From positions 3,658,001-3,722,000 of the forward strand of contig OX637354.1 of NCBI GenBank assembly GCA_951799405.1: DNA of 64,000 nucleotides, in the 5' to 3' direction. The position numbers and the translations under genes were made by a program. Below, piece by piece: positions 1 through 11,545 of the stretch. The notes under the pieces were generated by a model. That model was given only the letters and a program-made list of their open reading frames with translations. It searched no databases and was not told the origin of the DNA. Source of the DNA: Agapetus fuscipes. Lineage: Eukaryota > Arthropoda > Insecta > Trichoptera > Glossosomatidae. Numbering within the stretch: the stretch's first letter is position 1; each line of letters begins with the position of its first letter.

Positions 1-467
1 GAAATGGGGAGCCTTCCGCACCGGATTCCTGAAAAAAGTCTCGTACCAACCTATAAGTTAAGAAACAAGGCCACTTTAAAATAATCTTAATGATTTGTTT
101 TAAAGGTTCTTTTAATCAAACTGCCATTTATTTATTTTTATATCGGTTTACAATGTACTGATTTCTAGCTGTTACTTATCGACTTCACGGCACAATGCTT
201 TAAAAGACTCTCATCTCTCACACAATTGCGGTCCAAATATATAGCGTCTATGTAAACAGACGCCTCTCGCATATTCCGGACTCTTCTATAGTCAACCAAA
301 CTCTTCTGTATAGTTCCATATTATTCTAGACAAAAACTAAATTGTTCAGGAGAGCAGTTTAAAGTTTGAGATTGCAGAAAAATGGCATACATATTTTTAT
401 TTTCTATCATATCGTTAAAATCAAAACAGCAAATAAATTTACATTTGAGGGGTAAAAGGACATTTCA
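1..467. other. AT-rich stretch, nothing recognised
   Basis: No gene, tRNA-like head or known repeat of this window is seen. It probably belongs to the intron upstream of the engrailed exons. Confidence 0.5.
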
Positions 468-806
468 ATGGCCGATTTATCCTGGAATGTCCCTGGTGTA
501 GTAGACATTGTGTTGGGAGCACAACTATTCCCTTTCATTTATTTGGGTAAAATAATAGAGTCAAAGTCGAAAGCTCCACCTGCATTATTGACGTCCTTTG
601 GCTATGTATTGATGGGAGATTGTCCAAAGAGTGAGGCATTTATTGGCGTTCCTATTAATGTGGTTCTACGATGTTTTACGATTTTTTATGTCACAAGCGC
701 CTTTTGGATAAAAAAGGCCAAAATCTTGTCGGTTACTCCAAAACCATACTTCAAAAACGCAGTTGTTTTCTTAGGCTATGGGAGAGCATTCATAACTCAT
801 TTTTGA
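456..806 (+). pseudogene. BEL/Pao LTR retrotransposon protease fragment
   Basis: The reading frame from 456 gives a stretch with MADLSWNVPG, then VDIVLGAQLFPFI, then TSFGYVLMGDC. This order matches the DUF1758-type aspartic protease region of BEL/Pao polyproteins, whose usual pattern is LADP..PG.ID.LLGAD.F followed by FG..L.G. Similarity fades after about residue 53. The frame stops at 806 and an upstream stop lies at 453-455, so this is a short broken piece. No LTRs, reverse transcriptase or integrase are seen around it. The family call is inference from motif order. Confidence 0.5.
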
Positions 807-1099
807 CCAAAACGTCGCTTGTAGGTACTACTTCGCCCTACTTCCTTTTAACCGTCAATATGGTCGCCCTGTATAGGAATTTTCTAAATTCATTATCCGG
901 TTGTAAAATTCCCAATCTATTTCAGTGTTTCATACAAAAAATACTCACTGTTATGTACCTACTAAATAAACCGTCACTACAATATTTGTATACTCGTATT
1001 TTAATTGCAATTTAGCGTAAAGAAATTATAGACCACCCCTAACTTTGACAGTTATAATTTTTTTACGTAATAGATAACATACAGTAGTTAACGAATGTG

Positions 1100-1528
1100 A
1101 ATTGAGTAAAGTATGACGGTTGAAATGGCTTACCTGAGAGCAATGGAATGGAAAGCCACTGAACGATAGAGTCTGCAATGATTGGGTGATGAACGAGTGT
1201 GGTAAAAAAAGAGAATATGAGAATAAAAGTACAAAAAAGCACAACGAGATGGTTCGGACATCTTGAAAGAATGGATGATGAACGACTAACGAAGAGTACA
1301 GGGGAAATGTCAAAGAAACGCGTGGAAGGGGGAGGCCCAGGAAGGAATGGATAGATCAACTAGATGAGATTACGAAAGACTGGAACCTGCAGAGTGAGAA
1401 TAAGAGAAGAGTATGCATGAAGAAAGTGATGAATGTTGAAGAGATGAAAGAGGTATGCAAGGACAGAAAAAAATGGAGATACCGACCACCCCTAGTGGAA
1501 CGGAGGCAGGATACAGTAACAGATAAAA
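1100..1528 (+). mobile_element. Non-LTR retrotransposon, RT C-terminal remnant
   Basis: This is a degraded copy of the 3' end of the element seen intact at 37307-38269. It shares the coding track for NDWVMNECG, the RWFGHLERMD motif, the RGRPRKKW-like motif and the terminal CKDRKKW, then the 3' sequence CCACCCCTAGTGGAACGG and CAGTAACAG. Frameshifts break the frame. It is 5'-truncated, as is usual for dead LINE copies. Confidence 0.75.
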
Positions 1529-1650
1529 TGGTTGACGATGGAAGGTTCCACGACAAGTCGGTTAGAGACAACTCGTCCATAGACTGTTCGGCCATGGACA
1601 AATCGGCCACACGGCAGTTCGTCCACACAATGTTTCTGTCAACGACATTT
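1528..1650. repeat. 15-bp phrase repeat next to RT 3' end
   Basis: Degenerate tandem units of about 15 bp, with consensus near ATRGACARWTCGGCC. They start right after the retrotransposon 3' end. The same phrase family lies at 36775-36895 and 38285-38760. Confidence 0.6.
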
Positions 1651-1654
1651 CGGT

Positions 1655-1800
1655 ACTCGGTTCACTTTTGCCAATGGCACCCCGGGGTCAGAGAAAGGCG
1701 GCAGGAGTTGCGAGAATTATGTTCATGTGAGGTTTAGTTTATTTTATAAGTACACGTGCAGCATGTGTGTAAGCGCGAACTTATTATAACTTACATACAG
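1655..1800 (+). repeat. REP-V, 5'-truncated and diverged
   Basis: Begins at GGTTCACTTTTGCCAATG, runs through the GGCAGGAGTTGC and GCATGTGTGTAAGCGCGAAC blocks, and is lost before the usual ATTAG-type tail. Confidence 0.65.
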
Positions 1801-1802
1801 TG

Positions 1803-2084
1803 CTACTATTACCGCGTTCTCTCCGAAGGGGTAGTATGTGGTAAGTTAACCTATTTATTTTTACAGATAAGAAAGCCAGCCTCACGTCAACCACTTAAAT
1901 TAAAGTGGAAGTTTCCATGCTCCCGTGGATGCTGGCACTTATTTTTTGTTAAGGCTTACCGGTATTTTATTTTAGGTTTGAAATAAACACCGAAACGGGA
2001 AATCATATCTGACACCCTCGTTGGGAGTCGAACCTGAGCTCTGGGCATGGAATGCAAGCACTCGGGCAACTGAGCTATAGATGG
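1803..2084 (-). repeat. SINE-A, nearly full length
   Basis: On the minus strand it has a tRNA-like head with A box TAGCTCAGTTG and a diverged B box, then CCGTTTCGGTGTTTATTTC, the AATAAAATACCGG block and the CCACTTCAACTGAAG-like hairpin, here diverged. The far 3' end is partly lost. Confidence 0.75.
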
Positions 2085-2180
2085 GACTATGTGCATTAAA
2101 AATTTGCCTTAAATATCAATATCTGTTTGCAGCTTAGATTAAAAAAACAAACCGTTATCGGAGAACTTGCATTATTCTCG

Positions 2181-2214
2181 ACGTTTCAATGGCGTTGTAG
2201 CCAACGTCTTCAAG
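2181..2214 (-). other. Hammerhead-like hairpin motif
   Basis: On the minus strand it reads CTTGAAGAC, stem GTTGGC, loop TACAAC, then the imperfect partner GCCATT and GAAACGT. It matches the pattern repeated at about ten other sites (see findings). It is degenerate here. Confidence 0.4.
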
Positions 2215-2610
2215 AGGCATACATTCTCCACGACAAGTGATGGTAAACTCATTTGATGTACGTGTTTCAGAATGCTAAGAATTTTGCATTTTTCAGTATT
2301 TATTTGCATACTCAAAGGCAGTAATGGACTGCAGGGCCAATAAACCTCCGGAGGTCTATACAACCTGACCTCCCCGCTCGGGCCGCAGACGCAGGCGGGT
2401 CTAACGGACCCACTAAACCAATAAAACCAGCGTTTATAGCGGATAAAGGCACCGACTGCCTTAATGGCACTGCGCCACAGTCGTAGGTGGACGGCCTGCC
2501 ACATATTTGGATTGCTGAAATGGTTTACAATCCGTGTTTACCGGCTATCCGCAAAGAGATATAATATACCCGAAAGATTATTAAACATATATTTTATTAT
2601 GATTGAGTTT
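2215..2610. other. Unrecognised, with a GC-rich patch
   Basis: The part at 2330-2470 is clearly more GC-rich than its surroundings and is probably part of an unrecognised repeat. No coding similarity was recognised on either strand. Confidence 0.3.
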
Positions 2611-2617
2611 TCCTTTA

Positions 2618-2815
2618 AGTGGAATGTTGGTATGACTCTGACCACCCATACTGTAAAAAATGGTTTACGTTGCCAATGTCGCCCGTGTTTCAGGGAAGTT
2701 CGGCTGAAGTTGCGGGGCTTATGTATGGGCCCTGAAACAGAAGTGACATCGGCAAAGTGAAACACATTTTTACAGTATGGGTGGTCAGCCTCATACTAAC
2801 CTATAAGTCAAGGAA
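2618..2815. repeat. Inverted pair of REP-V 5' ends
   Basis: A + strand REP-V 5' half (2618-2730) runs straight into a minus strand 5' half (2731-2815) that ends in CCTATAAGTCAAGGAA. Both arms share the CCACCCATACTGTAAAAA block, so the whole can fold back on itself. Confidence 0.75.
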
Positions 2816-2960
2816 CTGCGTATCGATTAATAATTCATTATTTCATACTTAAAAAAAATCTTTTAATAAACAATTACCCAATGACATCAAATCTTGAACC
2901 AGGGAGGGAAGTCTCGATGGCCGTCGCGTCGGTAGATCTTACTGTATCTATATTATAAAG

Positions 2961-3270
2961 ATAATAATAATAATAATATTAGGATGATTTATTTGGTGAG
3001 CGCTGTTTTTGTGTGTATCACACCTCAAGAGCCCTCTGCGAGCTTGGTCGTCGCTGTAGAAAGCGCCAATTCTCAAGCAAGACCCAGTTGTTGTAAGGTT
3101 GGATGGACCTTTCAGTGACCGGTCTTTGGTAAAGGTTTATGAATTTTTCAGCCCAGCGAAGAGCACATTCGAAATATAAATGGTATATTTTGTGCTCCAC
3201 CGGGATCCGAATCCACAACCTTCCATTTACGAGTCCGAAGTGTTGCCACTACGGACTACGGACCGGTCCA
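2961..3270 (-). repeat. SINE-B, full length, joined to 5S pseudogene
   Basis: On the minus strand the tRNA-like head starts at about 3270 with GGTCCGTAGTCC and has B box GGATTCGGATCCCGG. The body then has GTGCTCTTCGCTGGG, the GGTCTTGCTTGAGAATTGG block, GAGGGCTCTTGAGGTGTGAT and a tail CCTAATATTATTATTATT. Only a few bases separate its head from the 5S-like sequence at 3275-3391. Confidence 0.8.
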
Positions 3271-3274
3271 AGAT

Positions 3275-3391
3275 GCCAACGACACGCGGTGTACCTGAGC
3301 GGTTACCCATCCAAATACTGTCCGCGCCCAATGTTGCTTAACTTCGGTGATCTATGGGAACCGGTGCTTTCAACATGGTAACGTCGTTGAC
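3275..3391 (-). pseudogene. 5S rRNA pseudogene
   Basis: Read on the minus strand this 117-bp stretch lines up over its length with a metazoan 5S rRNA (about 119-120 nt). Recognisable blocks are GATCACCGAAGTTAAGCA (normal 5S reads GATCACCGAAATTAAGCA), a GGGCGCGG block, TGGATGGGTAACCGC and the 3' end CGCGTGTCGTTGGC. Scattered substitutions, notably in the first 40 nt, argue against a working gene. It abuts the 5' end of a SINE-B in the same orientation, so it is either a retroposed 5S copy or the 5S part of a composite 5S-tRNA SINE. Confidence 0.8.
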
Positions 3392-3399
3392 AATATAGG

Positions 3400-3537
3400 A
3401 CGAAGATAGATATTTGAATGATAGGACGGAGTAAAACATGGCAGCTTATCAACAGCTGATCCATTTTATATGGAACAACGATAAGCCGTTCATGCACCGC
3501 CATGTTTTATTCCGTCTTATCTTTAAATAGATATGGC
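3400..3537. repeat. Foldback element
   Basis: The left arm (GGAGTAAAACATGGC) and right arm (GCCATGTTTTATTCC) are inverted copies that continue outward for about 40 bp. A related hairpin lies at 9547-9640. Confidence 0.6.
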
Positions 3538-4225
3538 AAGATCTTTCAACAGTCGTCGAGACTTCCACCCCAGGGTCAAAGCTATGGACGATCGGGCTCG
3601 GGTTTGAACTTGCAATTTTTTCAATAACGCAAATTCGAGTGCCGACGCCTTCTCCCTGACGCCTTAGACCCTGCAACTGGATTAGGACCAGTGACGGCTC
3701 CAGGTAAGGTGCATCGGTGCATTGCACCCCCAGTAATAATGCCACGATCCAATACTTACAAACTTGTTCCGCATAAAATACCGTTTGTGTCAAGTCCTAT
3801 TATCCATTCATAATGATTTTACATATTATAAAGCTCCGCGAACATGAAAATACTCCGAGTAGGTAGATATTCAATCAATGACGGCTGGTATAAAAATGCA
3901 CTGCCCGATGAAAAATCGACGAGCCGTCACTGATTAGGACATCAACTGTCACAACACCAACACCTCTGCGGCACATCAACAAGTCTGCCCTGCCAATTAC
4001 AAATGCAGTAATCGACACTTTTGAGATGTTCACTTTTTTGCAAAAATGGCATCTCCTAGGCTTAATATATATTTTAAAAAATAATTTCCATGTTTGTTTT
4101 TATTAGAACTATGTGTTTTATTTAAGGAAAAACGCAGTAGGTACTTACACACAGGATCTGCAGCATTCGTTTATCTCCAAACTGCCATTTTGCAAGTACT
4201 GCGTATGCAATTAGCAATTAGTTAG
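3538..4225. other. No gene recognised
   Basis: Bases 3541-3600 resemble the flank of the 9.6 kb foldback element (CGAGACTTC.ACCCCAG). From 3784 on it is AT-rich with nothing identifiable. Confidence 0.4.
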
Positions 4226-4491
4226 TTCCTTGACTTATAGGTTGGTATGCGACTGACCACCCATGCTGTAAAAATGGTTCACTTTGCCAATGTCTCCCCT
4301 GTCTCAGGGAAGGACGGCAAGAGTTGCAGGGTGTATGTGTATGTTCATTTGAGATTTGGTTTTTATATTGTAGGTCCAAATGCGGCATGTGTTAGAGCGA
4401 AATTATACATGTCTGCTTGTGGGAATGCATTTAATATAAATATTAAATGATGTATATCTGTGCAGCTTATATTAGATTAGATTAGATTAGG
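4226..4491 (+). repeat. REP-V, full length
   Basis: Starts TTCCTTGACTTATAGGTTGG and ends in four ATTAG units, which mark the 3' tail. The internal CCACCCATGCTGTAAAAATGG and GCGAAATTATACATGTCTGC blocks are intact. Confidence 0.85.
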
Positions 4492-4552
4492 GCAGAAGTG
4501 TCATAGACCCCTAGAGTCTAGGAAGTCTCCCGTATAGAGTTCTTAAAAAATA
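4492..4552 (+). repeat. SINE-B variant 3' tail
   Basis: Holds the block TCATAGACCCCTAGAGTCTA and a run ending TTCTTAAAAAA, also found at the 3' end of SINE-B copies near 15.05, 25.85 and 58.98 kb. Confidence 0.5.
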
Positions 4553-6815
4553 CCATCGACAATGGAGCTGCATATTCAGCTGCGTTCAAGTTTGGAACAT
4601 CAAGGATTTTTTTCGTAGATGAATGCTACCAACCGTTGTTTTAATGATAAGCACACTGAAAGGTAACAAAAAATGTCTGGAATGCTGGAAATAAGCCTCC
4701 CGGTTAGATAGATAGCAATAGAGACAATAAAAATATGATAGAGCTAAGCAGGTATTTAAACAACAAAAAAATCGGCGGTCGCGCTGACGGCCTCTCCAAT
4801 AAAAGACACTAATTAAGCTGTTTAGAAATCTTAATAACATCATCATTGTCCATTTTCATTTAGACTCTAAATAAACCTTTATGGCAGGTACCATAAAGGC
4901 GGTCAAAGAGTCCGACTTTATGGCGTTATGGCCAAGATGGCCGCTAATTGACTCTATTAGACAAAATACACAACCATATAATTAATAACGACAATAAATA
5001 TTCACCGTGTGTGTTTATTTTACATTTCGTCATTTTAATTTTTTTATTCGATTGTTTTCGACCACCTTGTAGATGAATTTAGTTACGAAATGCCGACCGT
5101 TGGCAATCACAAAAAACACACTTGTCGCATTTTTATTATTTTTTCTGACTGTTAAGTTTGTTGCAAGTGACGTGATTCGCAACTGTCAAAAACCGTTTGC
5201 GAGTCAAATCTTTAAAACGTTGTATCTTAATCATTTTCGACGATAAATGCATAAATTTTAAACTGAACATGTAAAATGTATTTGCTTATGAAAAACCATA
5301 AGAAAAAATATGATTTTAAATTATTTGACATGCATCAGTGCCAAAATATTGTTTTTTTTTTTCGTTCTTGATATTATTCTACAAACATGATCCAGTACAC
5401 CATTGATTTTATACATTTTTTGGTCTCTAGTACTTAGTGTGTGTATTTTTTTCATGTTAACCATTTCAATCGCGCTTTTTCAAGCTTTTATGTATGACAA
5501 TCGCTACTGTGATGCTTTTTTAACTTTAATTTCTGAGCGTTGTGACTAATTTTGTTTTTTTTCTTTTTGTTTTAGGAAGAAGTAAGTATCATCTGCTTGC
5601 ATCCACCCTGCCTATCAACCACATAGTGCTACAAACCAATCAGCAGAAAAAGTATCAAATTTTAACTAAACTATTGGCATTTGTACTCGTTTCATTATTT
5701 AAAATACAAGAAAAAATCAATTCTGCTGGACATATGGCATAAAAAAATCGTACTTAAATTAAAAAAAAAATCATTATTGTTCACACACAGTAAATCCATG
5801 GCTCATCTGCCAATCAAATTGAACAAAAAATAATTCAGATCCATAGATCACTCATGGATTTATTGTCTTGTGAATAACACTGAATTATTCAATGTGCTTG
5901 AAGTAAAGATTTTTTAAAGATTTTTATGTTATATATCTATTAAATTTCATATTGTTTTCATGCATGCATTTCTTGCTTTATAATCTACTAAACAATTATT
6001 TTTCATGCCATTTTTTTCACAATTTAATTAAGAGGGTTTAGTTATCAAATTCGCATGTAGTAGACATTTTTGCATTGCAAAGATTTGTTTTATTATTTGT
6101 AGAATGTGAAGACAGAAGAGTTGCCAAGGAGGTCCGAACGTACATAGATTGACATAGACAAAATTTGTGTCGTCATTTGGCTAGGTTGCTAGGGAAAAGG
6201 CATTCTTACATGTTGTTGTTGATTGCCAAGGACGGCTGTCCCATACAAGACTGACGTTTGCTCGCCAAGTAAAAGTTTCAAATTCAAAAATATTCGGACC
6301 TCATGAGACACATATAGTAGGTAGGTCAATAAAATGAAATCGGAAAGAAAAAATCCAGAAATGAATTGTGACGTCACCCCGACGATAGATTTTTGTACAG
6401 TTATTTGTCACAACTCAAAAAATGTGAAAACCTCATTAAAAGATGAAAAAAGTTTGATATAATGTAGGATGAGAATATAAACGCTGCAAGGATAACGAGT
6501 ACCCCAAGCAACGTACAAACGAATTTATTAAACAAACAAATACCTAAAAAAAAAGCTCCTTTTTTGAGGACCATAAAACACGCTGACAATTGGAAGACCT
6601 CTAATACCCTTGCAGATGAATGGAAGATTGAAAATGGATAATGGAAAAGATGAAAAAAAAGTCAGGTGACATGATTAGATAAAGTTGAAGTCAATCAAAG
6701 GATACCATCACGAGAGTGGGGTTTAAGCACTAATATTCGACCATTGATATGAAACATGATTTCTATGAGGTTTTTGATATCTTAGAAGCGACAAACCGAA
6801 AGAAACAAGGGGCAA
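4553..6815. other. Probable intron, nothing recognised
   Basis: AT-rich sequence with short random frames only. No repeat family of this window is seen. It is the longest such stretch and lies directly upstream of the engrailed exons, so it is the best place to look for conserved regulatory DNA by comparison with a relative. Confidence 0.45.
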
Positions 6816-7364
6816 ACCAATGATAAAACAGTTGAATGCAGCTTCATTAACAATTTCCAATAATGTGAAGCTGACTCCCAACACGCCCAAAATGTCTTCA
6901 ATGCCATTGTGGATCTGGAAGCATGTAGCGTTGGCCAGTTTTTCCATAGACAAATCAATGATGAAACAGTTGAAGGCAGTTTCATTCACAATTTACAATC
7001 ATGTGAAGCTGAACTCTGAAGATGCCCAAGATGTCTTCAAGGTCATTGTGGATTTAGAAGCATGAAGCGTTAACCAGTTATCCCATGGGGGAAACCAATT
7101 ATAAAACAGTTGTAGGCAGTTTTATGAATAATTTACAATAATGTGAACCTGACTTCCAAGACTCCTAGAGTGTCTTCAACGCTATTGTGAATTTGGAAGC
7201 ATGTAGCGTCAGTCCGTTGTCTCATGGTGTAAACTAATAATAAAACAGTCTAAGGCAAATTTATTAACAATTATTTGAAGCTGACTCCCAAGATGCCCAG
7301 GATATCTTCGAAACCATTGTGGATCTGGAAGCATGTAGCGTCAGTCAGTTGTCCCATGGTGCCA
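6816..7364. repeat. Four-copy ~139-bp tandem repeat in engrailed intron
   Basis: The phrase ATAAAACAGTTGAA-like recurs at 6821, 6959, 7099 and 7238. Each unit continues with AATGTGAAGCTGACT, GATGTCTTCAA, ATTGTGGATCTGGAAGCATG and TAGCGT. The array ends about 430 bp before the homeobox exon. On the minus strand two units read through as an open frame, which I take to be incidental because the copies differ by 1-2 bp in length. Confidence 0.85.
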
Positions 7365-7796
7365 TGCCTTGACTAATTTTTGCACCGCATTGATCAGATT
7401 GAGTTGGTTAAGACATTGCATCATGGGATGCCGGCAAAGACATTCATCACCGCAAATCATCGAGCAAATCACAGCATGGAGTTCTCATTTTTTACATCCT
7501 TTCTTTGCTTCCCATTCTTTCACTCTTTGACCTAAAATTTGTTTTGATTCTCCAACTCCTTTGCTGCCTGGCCATTTTGACAAAGTCTCATCGATTTCTC
7601 CTCTTCCTGTTTAAAACTTGTCATGTAACTTTTGTTCTTGGTCTTTTATTTATGGTGGATCTTTTTACTCCAGAGTTTCGATAGTTTCATCCATTTGACT
7701 TCATTTTCTCATTTGTTTTTTTTAACTATTTTGATCCAATCCTACAGCTATCCCATTTGTGCACATTCAAGGTGTACATGTTTCCTTTCTTTCCAG
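7365..7796 (+). other. Intron 3' end before homeobox exon
   Basis: Unrecognised sequence ending in a pyrimidine-rich acceptor (TTTCCTTTCTTTCCAG, AG at 7795-7796). Confidence 0.6.
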
Positions 7797-7909
7797 GTCC
7801 CAGAACGAGAAGACCAAAGAAGCAGCCTGGAGAGAGAAGTCCAGGAGCTAGAGACGAGGAAAAGAGACCGAGGACAGCGTTCAGTGGACCACAGTTGGCG
7901 AGACTGAAG
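7797..7909 (+). CDS. en/inv: engrailed/invected homeobox exon, 5' half
   Basis: Penultimate coding exon of an engrailed-class homeodomain transcription factor, a nuclear DNA-binding repressor central to segment polarity in arthropods. After a split glycine codon (last two bases at 7797-7798) it reads PRTRRPKKQPGE, matching the region that follows the conserved YCTRYSDRPSSG block of the family. It then reads DEEKRPRTAFSGPQLARLK, homeodomain residues 1-17 beginning at EKRPRTAF. The exon ends at 7909 (AAG|GTGAAC), giving a phase-0 intron between homeodomain residues 17 and 18, the characteristic engrailed-class intron. The upstream exons with the EH1 repressor motif are not in the window. The insect invected RS microexon is not seen. 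Confidence 0.93.
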
Positions 7910-9185
<1,276 letters not shown>

Positions 9186-9364
9186 AGAGTCTGACGAGGA
9201 CTCTATAGGAGGACCTGTTTCTTAATGTTCCACTCCTATTTAAGAATGACAATCATAAGGACTTGATGTCCTTGAGCGTCCTTGAATCCTTCTCTTTTTA
9301 AGATATTAAGCTCGGATTGAGACATGAACATTATAAAAAAGGAGTTTTAACCTGTCAGAGCAGG

Positions 9365-9720
9365 CATCTGTTGCCGTGGTCTATTGGAGCTTCCAGATGT
9401 TTCGCCCATATCTACGATAGACTTCTTCAGCATAATGAGATGTAGGTAAAACTGTTATGATAGCATTATGAAATTGTAATTGATACAAGCATAACATCTG
9501 GAAGATCCAGAAGTGGAAGTCTAGACTGCCATTTGTAGAGCTTACTAGATATAACGCAATAAAACATGGCAGCGTATCAACAGCTAGTATGGAACAACGA
9601 TCAGCTGTTCACTCAGCGCCATGTTTTATTGCGGTAAGGTAGGTACGGTAAGATCTAGCGACGGCCATCGAGACTTCTACCCCAGTTTCGATAGACCACG
9701 GCAATATATATCGGTAAGAA
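9365..9720. mobile_element. Foldback / Penelope-like terminal region with hammerhead-like motif
   Basis: CCGTGGTCTATTGGAG at 9375 has an inverted partner GATAGACCACGG at about 9690. Between them are a hammerhead-like core on the minus strand (9399-9430: CTGAAGAA, hairpin, GGGCGAAAC) and a hairpin whose arms are AATAAAACATGGCAGCG and CGCCATGTTTTATTG (9547-9640). No coding part is seen. Confidence 0.45.
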
Positions 9721-10377
9721 ACTCTGCAATGACAATAATTATTGTTCCCCAAACGTGTTCAAGGCCAGCTCTTTCTTTTTGATGGTTGACAGAAGGTCTT
9801 ATATAAAGGACCATGAGGTCACAAAGGTGGAAAAATTAAATTCCACCAATACTAGTTACTTGTAAATAAATCAAATAGACTTTTTAAATACCCTGTGAAA
9901 GAGGCTAACTTTTTTTTAAATCCAGTTTCCAAAAGACATATAATTTATCATCTGAAAATTTTTTTTGGAATTTAAAATTGTTAAATTTTAATTTTGGTAA
10001 AAATACGATTTGTCTTGTTCAAAAAAAAAATTGTAAATTACAAAACTTTTTGAGAAAAAAATAGGACAAGATGAAAATTGTAGGAATTGATTAATTTACT
10101 TAATTTTTTTTTCGTTTTTTAATAATATTTTAATGTTCCTGTACCTAGAGATTTTGTTTATTATATAAATTAATGTCATGACAAAAATATAACATATAAG
10201 AACTTGATGATTGTTTTTAATGATGTCTGGCTTTTTGATGTATTGTTTATTGATTTAAATTATGTTAAAAAATGTATCTTAAAAAAAAATGGATTTGTTA
10301 TAAATTAGTGAAAGGAAATCTCATATCTTTATTACCTCAATAAATCCATGTTTGACATATCTGATAATATAAATATC
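9721..10377. other. AT-rich, nothing recognised
   Basis: Low-complexity AT-rich sequence up to the mariner terminus, with no gene. Confidence 0.5.
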
Positions 10378-10604
10378 TACGAGGCTTATTCAAAAAGAAG
10401 GTGACTTTTTAAATTTATGGGACTAAGTATTTTTTTGCTGTGTCGAAGGAAGTATACGGTCAATAACTTGTATTACCAAGAAGTTATGCGATGTTTGCGT
10501 GAACTAATCCAAAAAAAACTAGAATTATTTTGGGGCAAGCTTGAATATTGCACGACGATAATGCGACAGCGTACACGTAATTTTTTGGCCAACAACAACT
10601 CTGT

Positions 10605-10793
10605 AAGGTTTACTAAGCCTTCACAAGAAATTAGTATCAGCCCCTTCGGCAGCGATCTGGGAAACTCGTACTATAACTAAAGTGATTTGCGTTGCGTTGA
10701 CCCTGTAAAAATGAATAGGTCCACTCGCTACATGCGGTAACTTTGGAGAAAACGCGGCAAGAAGTTACACTGTATGTGTAGCTTAGCAACAGA
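10605..10793 (+). repeat. SINE-A 3' part inside mariner
   Basis: Runs from AAGGTTTACTAAGCCTTCAC through GTAAAAATGAATAGGTCCAC to GTGTAGCTTAG. The head is missing and the middle is rearranged. Confidence 0.75.
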
Positions 10794-11040
10794 CAAAATG
10801 AGCATTGATAATAAATAAATAATATTCATTCTCCTTGACTGATAGGTTGGTATGAGGCTGACCCCCCCGTGCTGTAAAAATTGGTTCACTTTTGCCAATG
10901 CCATTCCCGGTTTCAGGGAAAGTCGGCAGGATTTGCAAGGTTTATGTTCATGTGAGGTTTTATTTATTTGTATGCACACATGCAGAATGTGCAGGCGCGA
11001 ACCTACATATGCCTGTCTGTGGGCATGCATTTAATATGAG

Positions 11041-11280
11041 ATGATGATAATGATGATGAGTTGATGATTTCTTTATAGCGCCCGCGCCGTTTCGTGATGT
11101 AATCACTCCAAGGGCGCTGGTGCAAACGATGCCAGAAATTTGCTTGTCTTCAGTGCATTCCGGAACTTTTCATGGTCCTCTAGCTCTCTCACATGATGTG
11201 GCAGGTGGTTCCAGGCCAGAGGACCAGCAACTGCAAATGCACGCTCTCCAAACATTGTGTTAACTCTTCTTATAAATGAG
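11041..11280 (-). mobile_element. L2/CR1-like non-LTR 3' end inserted in REP-V
   Basis: On the minus strand it encodes FAVAGPLAWNHLPHH and FRNALKTSKFLASFAPAPLE, the typical C-terminus (AF.VA.P..WN.LP...R, F...LKT) of CR1/L2-group reverse transcriptases. It then has GGCGCTATAAAGAAATCATC and a TCATCATCAT tail. ATGAG on both sides is a likely target duplication. Confidence 0.7.
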
Positions 11281-11298
11281 CCTTAAATGTTAACATAT

Positions 11299-11545
11299 CG
11301 CACGCTTAATAATAAAGAGAAATAACTCGAAAATTGGGAAAATCGAGATTTTGTAATTAAACACAAAAACAATGCGAGAAGAATAGGTAGAATGCGACAG
11401 CCGTTCAATTTGGACGAATATGACCGAGATAAAACATCGGTCGCCTTTTTCATCCCATACAAGTTGTACTGGTTGTCTGAACTTCAAACGTGATTTCCCA
11501 ACATTCATGTTTTTTGAGTTATTGCTCTTTATTATTAAACGTGCG
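11299..11545. mobile_element. MITE-2 copy 1 (247 bp)
   Basis: TIRs are CGCACGCTTAATAATAAAGA on the left and its inverse, ending CGTGCG, on the right. ATAT flanks both sides (a 4-bp duplication, or TA). The interior is nearly identical to 28815-29061. Confidence 0.85.

Noticed and set aside
6723..6989. Minus-strand open frame with a repeated 46-residue motif
   Set aside because: It is the translation of the 139-bp intronic tandem repeat. Unit lengths differ by 1-2 bp, so no frame is kept through the array.
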